In this document: in pieces, positions 51,659 to 60,236 of the stretch
Numbering within the stretch: the stretch's first letter is position 1
Layout of the letters: every line of letters begins with the position of its first letter
Source: Streptomyces liangshanensis
Lineage (GTDB): Bacteria > Actinomycetota > Actinomycetes > Streptomycetales > Streptomycetaceae
Direction of reading: 5' to 3'
Assembly: GCF_011694815.1 (NCBI RefSeq)
Contig: NZ_CP050177.1
Location: 434,001-498,000, forward strand
Length of the DNA: 64,000 nucleotides
Notes under the pieces: model-generated
What the model was told of the DNA's origin: nothing
The model's input: only the letters and a program-made list of their open reading frames with translations
The model's database searches: none
Program-made: the position numbers and the translations under genes

Positions 51659-52040
51659 GTGGCCGCCGCACGCGTCCGCAGGTCAGGGACGTCCAAGTGT
51701 AGCCACGGGTACGGGACCCGCTGTCGCGACGTTCCCGGGAGTACGTACGGCGCCGAGTGGCGGAATCCGTCACACCCCTTTGCGTCAGCACACAAACCCT
51801 GGCGCCGCTGGGCCGCGGACACCAAATTGATGCCAGGCAACGGCCGGGCAACCCTCCGGCCGGCCCCTCCCACAACGCGCGAACTCCGTTGTCGCCGCCC
51901 GCGTCTACGTCTGCCTGGGCACGAAGTCGCCCGGTACCTCCGGCGCCCGCTGCGCGTCCGCCTCCGCGTCGGCCTGACCCGGCGGACGCGTCCAAGTCCC
52001 GTACCCCATCCGCGCACGGACCCCGAGGAGAACCAGCACC
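51659..52040. other. 382-base intergenic region without a gene
   Basis: Frames here are open only by GC bias (Pro/Arg-rich). I find no ribosome site, start or family-like stretch, and no strong dyad. It holds the promoters of TetR (minus) and of the secreted protein (plus). Confidence 0.6.
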
Positions 52041-52427
52041 ATGAACGTACGCCGCCTCGTCGCCACCGCCGCCGCGACGACCGCCCTGGTCGCCGGCAGT
52101 GTGATGCTCGCTCCCGCCTCGCAGGCCACCGTCGCCTCCTGCTACGGCGACGCCAGCAGCTACAGCAAGCCCGCCGGCACCTTCTGGCTGCCCGCCGGCC
52201 GCACCTTCACCACGTCCAGCTCCTGCACGGACATCAACATCAGGTCCAACACCAACCGGTACGTGAAGGTGTGCTTCGAGACCAACGGGTCCTTGAACTG
52301 CCAGGCCAACTACACCCTCACCACCGCCGGTCAGTGGACGACCGTCGCCACCAACGTGAATGACGGGGTGCAGTTCGCCTTCGAATTCCGGTCGGACGCC
52401 CTCTCCAACGGAAGCTGGGCAGCCTGA
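52041..52427 (+). CDS. small secreted protein
   Basis: 128 residues from ATG at 52041, GAGGAG upstream. Signal peptide NVRRLVATAAATTALVAGSV with cleavage near SQA/TVAS. The mature domain, about 95 residues, is rich in Ser, Thr and Asn with three Cys (VASCYGD, SSCTDINIRS, VCFETNGSLNCQ): a compact all-beta protein, and it ends FRSDALSNGSW. Streptomyces secrete many such proteins (the calcium- or cell-wall-binding type is one possibility). Family not recognised; no enzyme motif. A terminator follows. Confidence 0.75.
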   Translation: MNVRRLVATAAATTALVAGSVMLAPASQATVASCYGDASSYSKPAGTFWLPAGRTFTTSSSCTDINIRSNTNRYVKVCFETNGSLNCQANYTLTTAGQWTTVATNVNDGVQFAFEFRSDALSNGSWAA

Positions 52428-52448
52428 CCCACCCCGCGGAAGCACCGG

Positions 52449-52484
52449 ACACCTGCCCGGCGGCGAAAGCCGCCGCGCAGGTGT
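52449..52484 (+). terminator. terminator after small secreted protein
   Basis: Stem cacctgc...gcaggtg with inner ggcggc-gaaa-gccgcc and one C-C mismatch; stable GNRA-type loop. 22 bases after the stop. Confidence 0.78.
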
Positions 52485-52630
52485 TTCCACGTGGTCACCA
52501 TGTCTCGGGCATCGCTGCCGCCGTCGAGCTTCGTCGCCGGGACGTCGGTGGAGGCCCGCACCCTCATCCCGCTCCTGCCCTCTCGCGGCGGCCACCCCGT
52601 CCGCGAAACACGCCGGACCTGACAACCTTT

Positions 52631-52716
52631 CAAGAGCCGCCGATGGCGTCGTAGCTCTCCTTGACGAGCGAGAAGGAGCGCGGGCGGTCTGCGAGCACAG
52701 CGGCTTCAAGGGCGAG
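52631..52716 (-). other. possible gene tail (ORF fragment)
   Basis: The reverse strand reads ALEAAVLADRPRSFSLVKES then YDAIGGS and stops at 52631. It looks like the C-terminus of a protein whose body is missing. Family unrecognised; too short to be sure. The rest of the 304-base gap between 52428 and 52731 holds nothing else that I can name besides the terminator. Confidence 0.25.
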
Positions 52717-52731
52717 GGGGATGAACGGGGG

Positions 52732-53804
52732 TCAGCGAAGCCTGACGGGCCCGGCGTCGATGGGCAGACGGACCAGGAGGTACGGCTTCTGGCGGAGGTC
52801 CTGGCGCCCCGGGCTTCGGCAATGGTGCGGTACGAGCCGTCCGTGTTCCTGCGCCAGATCGAGTTGTGCTCCTGGTCGCCGCCGTAGAGCCGGCCCTTGG
52901 TGTCGCTCTCCAGGCCGTCGGCCATGGGCTTGAACCCGAGGCTCTTCACGGTCGAGGCGACCTGGGCGTTGGTGGCGCGCGGATCGGAGAGGGCGTCGAC
53001 GGACACACTGGCGAGGCGCCGGCTGGAGAGCGGCGAGCAGAAGAGGCGTTCCCCGTCGGGGCTCATGGCGATCCCGTCGGAGCCGAACTCACTGGCGAGG
53101 GGCTTGCCGTCGAGGATGGAGACGAAGTCCTTGTCCGGGACCGTCGAGGGGTCCCCGGCCAGGCGGCGCCAGGATCGGCCCGTGGCGAGGTCGACCGTGA
53201 TGATGCCGAAGGGGCCGCCCGGTCGGTGATGTACACCTTGCCCGCCTTGCCGCGGCGCAGGTCGAAGCGCATGTCGTTGATGTAGCTGTCCGCGGGCACC
53301 ACGGAGGTCGGGAAGACGATCCTCCGAACGATCTTGTTGGTACGCAGATCGATCGCCACGATCTTGGGGCCGCCGTAGGAGGAACCGGCGAATCCCGGGA
53401 TTCCGGTGTCGAGGACCCACAGCCGGTCGGCGGGATCGACGATGACGCCCTGGACCGACTGGAAGTGTCCGGGCAGGTCGGCGGGGTCCTGGCGGTCACT
53501 TCGGCGTTCGGGTACGGGACGGGCTTGCCGTCCCGCAGCTCCGCGACGGTGAACGGCACGTTGTCGCCCAGGCGGGGGAAGCACACGAACTTCCGGCCGT
53601 GGCGTGAGACGGTGACACCGGTCGGCATCGCGCCGAAGAATAGGTCGACGACCTCGTACCCCCGCCCGTGGACCGTTCGGTGCCGGGCCCGCCTGCCGTG
53701 GCCCGCCCGGGTGTCGCCGAGGCGGAGCCGGTGAGTTGGGCGGCGGCCAGCGACGCCGCGGCCACCGCGAGGGCGGCCGCACGGAAGAGTCTGCCGTGTC
53801 TCAT
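52732..53804 (-). pseudogene. decayed secreted MRJP/L-dopachrome tautomerase-related protein
   Basis: The family can be followed through three frame changes. ATG at 53804 (AGGAG upstream) opens a signal peptide (RLFRAAALAVAAASLAAAQL). After a shift near 53670 comes YEVVDLFFGAMPTGVTVSRH; near 53493, SYGGPKIVAIDLRTNKIVRR; near 53222, GPFGIITVDLATGRSW and FKPMADGLESDTKGRLYGGD. Then the sequence jumps near 52806 to QKPYLLVRLPIDAGPVRLR and the stop at 52732, so a large piece is missing. Major royal jelly family proteins are secreted six-bladed propellers. This is a dead gene. Confidence 0.82.
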
Positions 53805-53956
53805 GTCGGGGTCTCCTGCTGAGGTCGATCGCCGTGATGCGCGGCGCATAGCCGCCGAGGGCGCACGGGGCACTGCCCCACATCCGGTGACCTCGGTTGA
53901 TCCGATCGGCGCAGTCCGTGTTCAGCAGGCGGGAAGTGCTTCGCAGCGGCGACTCG

Positions 53957-54265
53957 TCACGCCTTCGCGGCGGCGCCGCTTTCGACATTCCCCTTCATGA
54001 GCCACCTCGGGCCTTCGGCATAAGTGCTCACTTCGGCGAAGAAAGCACCGAAGTACGGGCCCTCGGCGTGCTTGTTGAAAGCAGCGAGGTCCGCGTACGC
54101 CTCGTTCAGATAGAGAAGATTCTGGTTCTCCTCATCGGTGAGGACCTCGAACCGGAGGGAGCCCGCCTCGTTGGCGAGAGAGTGACGACCGGTTGTCTGT
54201 GCCGCATGGATGAAGTCCGTGCGGTGTTCGGGCTGGACGTTGAAGGAAACGAGGAACTGATACAT
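53957..54265 (-). CDS. ABM-fold monooxygenase (YgiN-like)
   Basis: 102 residues from ATG at 54265 with GAAGGG upstream; the upstream nine residues are untranslated leader. Seen: YQFLVSFNVQPEHRTDFIHA, SLANEAGSLRFEVLTDEENQ then NLLYLNEAYADLAAFNKHAE, GPYFGAFFAEV. The order and the E...NxxYLxExY pattern belong to the antibiotic biosynthesis monooxygenase family (quinol monooxygenase YgiN). Cofactor-free dimeric enzyme of the cytoplasm, oxidising quinols or polyketide-like aromatic compounds. Divergent from HxlR, with which it shares two operators, so it is the probable regulated gene. Confidence 0.82.
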   Translation of the reverse strand: MYQFLVSFNVQPEHRTDFIHAAQTTGRHSLANEAGSLRFEVLTDEENQNLLYLNEAYADLAAFNKHAEGPYFGAFFAEVSTYAEGPRWLMKGNVESGAAAKA

Positions 54266-54298
54266 GGCAAAGCCCTTCCCTCGATCGCACAAAGTTCA

Positions 54299-54355
54299 GT
54301 TCACTGACAGAACCAATCAATCCAAAAATAACATGGCGCGGTTCAGTCAGCGAAC
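54299..54355. promoter_or_regulatory. twin HxlR operator sites
   Basis: Two similar dyads, GTTCACTGACAGAAC (54299-54313) and GTTCAGTCAGCGAAC (54341-54355), start 42 bases apart, about four helical turns. Both are GTTC-N7-GAAC with matching inner bases (GTTCAsTsASmGAAC). They lie between the divergent YgiN-like and HxlR genes, so an HxlR dimer pair probably binds both sites on one face and controls both genes. Confidence 0.57.
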
Positions 54356-54377
54356 CGGTGCGGGTTACGCTCGTCCT

Positions 54378-54905
54378 ATGACCCTTCCGAGTGCTTACGC
54401 GGACCGCGACTGCTCGATCGCCCGGGCCCTGGAGGTGGTCGGGGAACGATGGACGCTGCTCATCGTCCGCGACGCGTTCTACGGGGTACGGAGGTTCGGG
54501 GACTTCGCCACACAGCTCAAGATCCCGCGAGCCGTGCTGGCCGGCAGGTTGAAGCTCCTGGTCAGGGAAGGTGTGCTCAGCCGGGAGGAACGAGGGCCGG
54601 GCGGGATCGAGTACCTGCTGACGGCCAAGGGCGTCGGATTGTGGCCGGCCGTCCGGGCGCTGATGAACTGGGGGGACGAGTACTACTCCCCGGACGGCGC
54701 GCCCCGCGCCCTGCGGCATGCGCGGGACGGGGGCGTCCTCGACCGAGAGGGACGTTGCGCGGAGTGCGGCCTGGCGGTCCCGGTCCGGGACATCCGTATC
54801 GAACCGGGCCCCGGATTCGGCGGGACACCGCAGGCCGCCGACCCCGTGTCCCGCGCGATCAACACCCCGCAAAGGCTCCTCGAACCGCTGACCGGACCCG
54901 CGTGA
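54378..54905 (+). CDS. HxlR-family regulator
   Basis: 175 residues from ATG at 54378; an extra upstream frame is the shadow of the promoter region. Winged helix: DRDCSIARALEVVGERWTLL then IVRDAFYGVRRFGDFATQLK, IPRAVLAGRLKLLVREGVLS, and the wing RGPGGIEYLLTAKG. The start has the typical Cys of the family (DCSIARAL), a redox or aldehyde-sensing residue in HxlR, YodB and HypR. The C-terminus adds a second Cys pair (RCAECGLAV), which may bind metal or form a disulfide. So this may be a thiol-based sensor for electrophiles or quinones, matching the neighbouring quinol monooxygenase. Confidence 0.9.
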   Translation: MTLPSAYADRDCSIARALEVVGERWTLLIVRDAFYGVRRFGDFATQLKIPRAVLAGRLKLLVREGVLSREERGPGGIEYLLTAKGVGLWPAVRALMNWGDEYYSPDGAPRALRHARDGGVLDREGRCAECGLAVPVRDIRIEPGPGFGGTPQAADPVSRAINTPQRLLEPLTGPA

Positions 54906-54970
54906 CGTCCGTAGGCACGGGTGAAAGTTCCGCGTCGTAACAGCAGGCTCGACCGAAGGGAGGTAATGAG

Positions 54971-57133
54971 ATGGCCAAATCCGCGGCCTCGAGCAATGGC
55001 ATGACGATAGCGATGGTCACAGTGGGCTCGGGTGGCACCATCACGGGATGGACGGATGGTGCCGAAGGGCTTCTTGGTTACCGGGCGACAGAAGTCGTCG
55101 GCCGGTCGCTCGGACTCCTTTTCGGTCCGGATTTCGTGACCCGGTGCCTGGAGCATTGGTCGGGGAGGGCTCGGCTGCGGAAAGCGTGGGCGGGCACCGC
55201 GGAAGTCAGGCACCGGGACGGGCCCGGGATCCAGGTCTTCTTCCAGGCGTTTCCCCGTGACGGCGACGAACCCGACTGGGTGGTGACGGCCGCCGCGACC
55301 CCTTGCGGGGAAGAGGTCCCTGCCCGGCGTCGAACGTCGCTGACGGCGGCACTGCTGGCCCGGGCACCGGTCGCGGTGTCCATCTGCGACGGCGACGGCC
55401 GTTACATCTGGGGAAACGAGGAGGCCGAGCGCAGGCGCCGGATCAGGGAGGTCCTCCAGACGGACAAGGAGCTCACGGAGTTCTGGTCCGGCAGCGAGTG
55501 CGGGAGTACCGCGGCCCTGGTCAGGCGGGTGTTCGAAACGGGTGAACCGGTGGTCGAGCACGAGCAGAGGTGGTCCCTGCCCGGCTCGGACGAGGAGTTC
55601 ACGCTGTCCTCGACGTACTTCCGCCTCGACGACGCGCAGGGCTCGCCGCTGGGCGTGTGCCGCATGACCACGGACGTCAGCGGGGCCGACAGCCGGACAC
55701 ACCTCCTCGTGCTGAACGAGGCCGGGAAGAGCATCGGCACGACCCTCGATGTCATCCAGACCGCGCAGGAGCTTGCCGACTTCGCCGTCCCGCGGCTCGC
55801 CGACTACGTCACGATCGACCTCGCGGAATCGGTTCCGCTCGGAGGCGAGCCCCTCCAGCGCCTTCCCGCCTCGATGGAGCGGGTGCCGGTGTTCCGCCGT
55901 GCGGGAGCGGCCTCGATCCATCCGGAGATGCCGGAGTCGCTGTGGGACATAGGCGATGTGGTGTACGCCCTTCCCTCGTCGCCCTTCACACGTGCTGTCC
56001 ACTCGGGACAGACACACTACGAACCGGTCATCGACACCTCTCCGGGCACCTGGCTCGACCGGGACCCGGAGCGTTTGAACACCATCCGTAAGACCGGGAT
56101 GCACTCCCTGATCATCGTCCCGCTCCGGGCCCGCGGCACGCTCCTGGGCGAGGCGGTGTTCGTCCGCACCGACAACCCCCGGCCCTTCAGCCGGAACGAA
56201 CTGCTCCTGTGCGAGGAAATCGCCGCCCGGGCCTCGCTGAGTCTGGACAACGCCCGCCGGTTCACCCGGGAACGGGCCGCCGCCCTGACCCTCCAGCAGA
56301 ACCTGCTCCCGCAGAACGTGAGGGGTGGCAAGGCGCTGGAGGTCGCCTCGCGGTACCTGCCCGCCGATACCCACGAGGGGGTCGGAGGCGACTGGTTCGA
56401 CGTCATCGCGCTTCCCGGCAACCGCACCGCACTGGTCGTCGGCGACGTCGTCGGCCACGGCATCAACGCCGCCGCCCGCATGGGGCAGTTCCGGACCATC
56501 GTCCGCACCCTCGCCGAACTCGACCTCCCGCCCGACGAACTCCTCACCAAACTCGACCACCTGGTCGCCCGGCTCGCCGAACAGGACAACCCGGAGAACG
56601 CCGGGCACCCTTTTCCCTCGCAGGCTCTGGGCGGCACCTGCGTCTACGCCGTCTACGACCCGGCCTCCCGGATCTGCACCCTGGCACGAGCCGGACACCC
56701 ACCGCCCGCGGTCCTGCACCCCGACGGCACGGTCACCTTTCCCGATCTTCCCGCCGGAACACCGATCGGTGTCGGCCTGGGCTCGTACGAGTCCGTGGAG
56801 ATGGAGCTGTCCGAGGACAGCATCCTCGCCCTGTACACGGACGGACTCATCGAGTCCCGCGAGAGCGACCTGGACGAAGGACTGAGCCGGCTCGCCTCGG
56901 CCTTGCAGAACAGCGGGATCCCGCTGGAGGACCTCTGCGAACACGTGACCAAGACGATGTCGTCCAAACCCCGGCAGAGTCCTGATGCCGCTTACCGGGA
57001 CGTCAGGACACCGCCGCCCCTGGACGACGACATCGCCCTTCTCCTGGCGCGCCCACGCGGCCCGTCCGTCGAGGGGAGCCGACCCCACCCGTCGCGGGCG
57101 AACTCAGCCACCGCTGAGCCGACTTACCCGTAG
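54971..57133 (+). CDS. PAS-PAS-GAF-SpoIIE phosphatase
   Basis: 720 residues, soluble. PAS 1 about 12-115 (GTITGWTDGAEGLLGYRATE), PAS 2 about 125-235 (ARAPVAVSICDGDGRYIWGN), GAF about 245-430 (LDVIQTAQELADFAVPRLAD, GMHSLIIVPLRARGTLLGEA), and a PP2C-type SpoIIE domain about 455-690. The metal site is seen in EGVGGDWFDVIALPGNRTAL and VVGDVVGHGINAAARMGQF, ending DDDIALLLAR. Such RsbU/RsbP-like phosphatases dephosphorylate STAS anti-sigma antagonists on sensing a signal. The STAS protein in the window (23969) is a possible substrate but 31 kb away. No kinase domain. Promoter region lies within 66 bases after HxlR. Confidence 0.92.
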   Translation: MAKSAASSNGMTIAMVTVGSGGTITGWTDGAEGLLGYRATEVVGRSLGLLFGPDFVTRCLEHWSGRARLRKAWAGTAEVRHRDGPGIQVFFQAFPRDGDEPDWVVTAAATPCGEEVPARRRTSLTAALLARAPVAVSICDGDGRYIWGNEEAERRRRIREVLQTDKELTEFWSGSECGSTAALVRRVFETGEPVVEHEQRWSLPGSDEEFTLSSTYFRLDDAQGSPLGVCRMTTDVSGADSRTHLLVLNEAGKSIGTTLDVIQTAQELADFAVPRLADYVTIDLAESVPLGGEPLQRLPASMERVPVFRRAGAASIHPEMPESLWDIGDVVYALPSSPFTRAVHSGQTHYEPVIDTSPGTWLDRDPERLNTIRKTGMHSLIIVPLRARGTLLGEAVFVRTDNPRPFSRNELLLCEEIAARASLSLDNARRFTRERAAALTLQQNLLPQNVRGGKALEVASRYLPADTHEGVGGDWFDVIALPGNRTALVVGDVVGHGINAAARMGQFRTIVRTLAELDLPPDELLTKLDHLVARLAEQDNPENAGHPFPSQALGGTCVYAVYDPASRICTLARAGHPPPAVLHPDGTVTFPDLPAGTPIGVGLGSYESVEMELSEDSILALYTDGLIESRESDLDEGLSRLASALQNSGIPLEDLCEHVTKTMSSKPRQSPDAAYRDVRTPPPLDDDIALLLARPRGPSVEGSRPHPSRANSATAEPTYP

Positions 57134-57337
57134 TCACGGACAGCGTCCCCGGCGCACGCGAGGCTGCTCCAGGCGCTCGTTCGACGAGGCTGCGGTCCGT
57201 TGACGACATGGTTCGGGCGCCGTCCCTGTCCATTGGGCGCGTCCAGGAACTGGGCTGCCGGAGCGGCCGGATACGGATGCTGGGGCGCCGGCCGGTACTC
57301 CACGCCCACCTAAGCCCCCGGGAGTGCGATCCTGTCG

Positions 57338-58261
57338 TCAGGTCCGCGGGGTGACCCTGTTGTTCGCGACCTGGAGTCGGACGCGTGCCGCGTTGAGCAG
57401 CGGGGCCGGGACGTTGTGGTTCTCGGCTCGGAGAGCGAGGTCGTCCAGGATGTCGATCTCCGCCGGCCGCCCGGCCACCAGATCGCGGTAGAGGGATGGT
57501 GCGAAACGTGAGGACGGATCACTCAAGGCGGAGCCCAGGGCTTGGAGTGCCCGCTCAGGCAGAACCACGTCCTCGGTGGCCGTGATTCCGCGCACTTCGC
57601 CGAGAACCGCCCGCGCAAGTTCCGGGCCTGTGGGCGTTGCGGCGATCTCGTCGATCCGGCCGTCGCCGATGATCGTCACAACCGCGGTGCCGACGATGAA
57701 GACCCATTTCAACCACATGGCCGTCACGATGTCCGCTCGCACCTCGACGTCGAGGCCGGGAACGCGCAGTTCGTCGGCGAAGCGGTCAACTCCGTCGCCG
57801 TACCGCAGAGGGCCGATCTCCAGCCCGGCCCCCGGCGCCAGGACCTGCACCGTGCCATCAGGGTGCTGGGTGGCAGCGAGCCGGATCGCGCCGCCGAGAA
57901 CCCTGCGGCTGCCGAACGTCCGCTCCAGCACGTCGAGGTGCGCCATCCCGTTGAGCAGCGGCAGGAGACGGGTCTCGGCACCGACCGCGCCGTTGTCGAC
58001 CAGGGTTCGTACGACCGAGGGAAGCGCTGAGGCCCGGGGGGCGAGGATGACCAGGTCGTAGGGTTCTTCCGTGCTGCCCTCCAGTACGGCGACGCTTTCC
58101 TGGTGGAGCGTTCCGTCGGCGGTGCGTACCTTCAGGCCTTCGTTCCGCAGGCGCTGCGCCGACGCCGGACGGGCGAGGAAGGTCACGTCACGGCGGGCAC
58201 CCTGGAGCAGGTGCCCTACATAACCGCCGACCGCTCCGGATCCCGCGATGAGAATGTCCAT
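57338..58261 (-). CDS. ketopantoate reductase-family (PanE/ApbA-like)
   Basis: 307 residues from ATG at 58261 with AAGGAGG upstream. Rossmann start ILIAGSGAVGGYVGHLLQGA (GSGAVGG about residues 7-13), then LVILAPRASALPSVVRTLVD, LLPLLNGMAHLDVL (NGM, about 110), GGAIRLAATQHPDGTVQ, and a C-terminal domain with MWLKWVFIVGTAVVTI (catalytic-Lys region about 190) and RDLVAGRPAEIDILDDLALR. NADPH-dependent reduction of 2-ketopantoate in CoA synthesis, or of a related keto acid, as in many PanE-like paralogs. Being in an accessory cluster, a role other than pantothenate synthesis is likely. Confidence 0.87.
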   Translation of the reverse strand: MDILIAGSGAVGGYVGHLLQGARRDVTFLARPASAQRLRNEGLKVRTADGTLHQESVAVLEGSTEEPYDLVILAPRASALPSVVRTLVDNGAVGAETRLLPLLNGMAHLDVLERTFGSRRVLGGAIRLAATQHPDGTVQVLAPGAGLEIGPLRYGDGVDRFADELRVPGLDVEVRADIVTAMWLKWVFIVGTAVVTIIGDGRIDEIAATPTGPELARAVLGEVRGITATEDVVLPERALQALGSALSDPSSRFAPSLYRDLVAGRPAEIDILDDLALRAENHNVPAPLLNAARVRLQVANNRVTPRT

Positions 58262-58323
58262 GACTGCCTCCTTGGACGCGCTGTCCAGGCGGCCGCAGCC
58301 GCGGGAAGCACGAGGGTCGTACG

Positions 58324-59016
58324 TCAGTTGTGGTGCCGCTGGGTGGTGAGGTCGGCCAGCGTGGTGAGGTCCTGGACGCTGTACGTGATCGTGGCCTTGA
58401 AGCCGGCGTCGACGCTGATCGGCGCGAGCGCGGACGTCTCGTTCCCGGGTGCGTCCGGCAGGCTGAACTCGGCTGTGCCGGCCCAGGCGTTGACGACCTG
58501 GAGGTCGTGGAGGTCGGCCCGTACCAACTCGTCCACGGCGGATTCCTGGTGGTGCCCCGCCGCGAGCCGGGGGAAGTAGCGGCGGTTCACGAGGGGCCGC
58601 CCCACCAGCGCCGCCGGGAACGAGCGGGTCTGGTGGATCGTCCCCATCTTCTTGGGGAACCCCTGGACCCACCCGCGGGCGAGGGAGGCGTCGTTGTCGA
58701 CGTAGATGTACGGGCACCAACTCACCGGCGTCCCCTGCCACGTGGCGTCGACGAGGAGCAGGAACTCCCGGTACTGGCTCACGGGATCCAGGTACGTCTG
58801 GTCCTCGGAGGAGAACTGCCAGTCCATGAACAACGCCGTGGCCCCGCCCGGACTGTCCGGATCGACGGCCAGCCCGGGCGGCAGCGTGGCCGCCGCGGCG
58901 TCCGGGTCGGCCCGGAAGCGGATCCCGAGCGCGTCACCGGCGTAGTGCCAGGGTGGCGCGGACACCAGACCCGACTTCCCCGACGGACTCAGCGGAGGAA
59001 AATATCCTTGAAGCAT
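58324..59016 (-). CDS. acetoacetate decarboxylase-like protein
   Basis: 230 residues. Seen: the ADC fold pattern ALGIRFRADPDAAAATLPPG, FMDWQFSSEDQTYLDP, YREFLLLVDATWQG, PYIYVDNDASLARGWVQGFP followed by KKMG, and ITYSVQDLTTLADL. In acetoacetate decarboxylase two adjacent Lys residues form and tune the Schiff base; the KK of GFPKKMGTI (about residues 119-120) is in the right place. Actinobacterial relatives act as decarboxylases, aldolase-dehydratases or have lost activity. Lies 62 bases upstream of the ketopantoate reductase gene, same strand. No signal peptide. Substrate unknown. Confidence 0.83.
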   Translation of the reverse strand: MLQGYFPPLSPSGKSGLVSAPPWHYAGDALGIRFRADPDAAAATLPPGLAVDPDSPGGATALFMDWQFSSEDQTYLDPVSQYREFLLLVDATWQGTPVSWCPYIYVDNDASLARGWVQGFPKKMGTIHQTRSFPAALVGRPLVNRRYFPRLAAGHHQESAVDELVRADLHDLQVVNAWAGTAEFSLPDAPGNETSALAPISVDAGFKATITYSVQDLTTLADLTTQRHHN

Positions 59017-59152
59017 GACGGAAGCCCTTTCACGCGTGCTCGTGCTCGATTGACCGATCGCGCTGTTGCGGGCGGACCGCTCCGGGGGCGAGCGGCCCGA
59101 TGACGCTCCGGCTCCGGAGTGAACGTCAGGGGCCGCTCATCGAGGACGATGC

Positions 59153-60124
59153 TCAGCCGATGGGGTTGACCGCGAGCAGGATCTTGCCGACTCCCCGGTT
59201 CAGGTGCTCCAGCGCGGCGCCGATCTCGTCCAGCGAGTAGACGCCCGCCACCGGAACGCTCAGCTTCCCTGCCGCGATGAGCGGGGCCGCCTCGCGGATC
59301 GCGGGCGCCGTCTTGGTGGCGTAGTCCCACCCGCCGGCGAAGAAGCCGCGTACCGTCAGCTGCTTCCCGGTCAGGTCGAAGTACGGCACCGACAGCGGCG
59401 ATCCGGACTCGGCCGAGTACGCGATCAGCGCGCCGCCACCGGTCAGCAGGGCCGTCAGGTTCTCCGTGGACCGGCCTCCGAGAGCGTCGATCGCGACCCG
59501 CACGGGCGCGTCACCGATGAACTCGCGGGCCACGGCGACCGATTCGGGCCGGTCGGGCAGCACCAGATCGGCACCGGCCGCGGTCAGCTCCGCGTACGTG
59601 GCCTCGTTGCGGGCGAAGTTGACCGTCCGCAGCCCGCGCGCGTGCGCCAGGGCGATCATCGAACGCCCCACCCCCGAGTTCGCGGCGTCCTGCACCACGA
59701 ACGAGCCGGGCGGCACCTCCACGAACTCGTCCAGCGCGAGCACCGCGGTGGGCGGGTTGCTGCCGATCATCGCCAGCTGCTGCGCGTTCGCGTCCGGCAG
59801 CGGGAACATGCCCTCCGCCGGGACCACCAGCTGCTCGCGCCACGTACCGCTCATGAGCGGCAGCGCGACCCGGTCGCCGGCGGATACCTCCCCCACGCCG
59901 TCGCCGACGGCGGCGACGATGCCCGTGCCCTCGTTGCCGGGGACCCACGGCGGGGGCGGTACCGGCAGGTAACCACCGATCGCGAGCAGATCGTGCCTGT
60001 TCAGCGGGGCGTACTCGACATGGACCAGAACCTCGCCGGCCGCGGGCGGACCCGGCGGCTCGAGGTCGACCACACGAAGAACCTCCCGCGCGTCGCCACG
60101 GGCCACAGCCTGTACAGCTTTCAT
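59153..60124 (-). CDS. zinc-type alcohol dehydrogenase/quinone reductase (MDR family)
   Basis: 323 residues from ATG at 60124, CAGGAG upstream. Seen: MKAVQAVARGDAREVLRVVD, APLNRHDLLAIGGYLPVPPP, WVPGNEGTGIVAAVGDGVGE, VVQDAANSGVGRSMIALAHA (nucleotide site, SGVGR about residues 140-145), RGFFAGGWDYATKTAPAI. No zinc ligands are apparent, pointing to the quinone or enoyl reductase branch. NAD(P)H-dependent, cytoplasmic. In a run of minus-strand genes with an SDR before it (112-base gap) and an ADC-like gene after it (136 bases), suggesting related oxidoreductase steps. Confidence 0.87.
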   Translation of the reverse strand: MKAVQAVARGDAREVLRVVDLEPPGPPAAGEVLVHVEYAPLNRHDLLAIGGYLPVPPPPWVPGNEGTGIVAAVGDGVGEVSAGDRVALPLMSGTWREQLVVPAEGMFPLPDANAQQLAMIGSNPPTAVLALDEFVEVPPGSFVVQDAANSGVGRSMIALAHARGLRTVNFARNEATYAELTAAGADLVLPDRPESVAVAREFIGDAPVRVAIDALGGRSTENLTALLTGGGALIAYSAESGSPLSVPYFDLTGKQLTVRGFFAGGWDYATKTAPAIREAAPLIAAGKLSVPVAGVYSLDEIGAALEHLNRGVGKILLAVNPIG

Positions 60125-60236
60125 GACGTACTCCTGGTGTCTCGTCGGAAGGACGGCCAGGGGGCACCCCCCGGGCAGGACGATCCCCGCCACCTCCTGA
60201 TGCCGCTCGGGTCGCTCGCTCACCGGGCGGATACGG

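Noticed and set aside
59077-59095. Weak hairpin ccgctc / gagcgg before the ADC-like gene
   Set aside because: Six base pairs with a seven-base loop are expected often by chance in GC-rich DNA.
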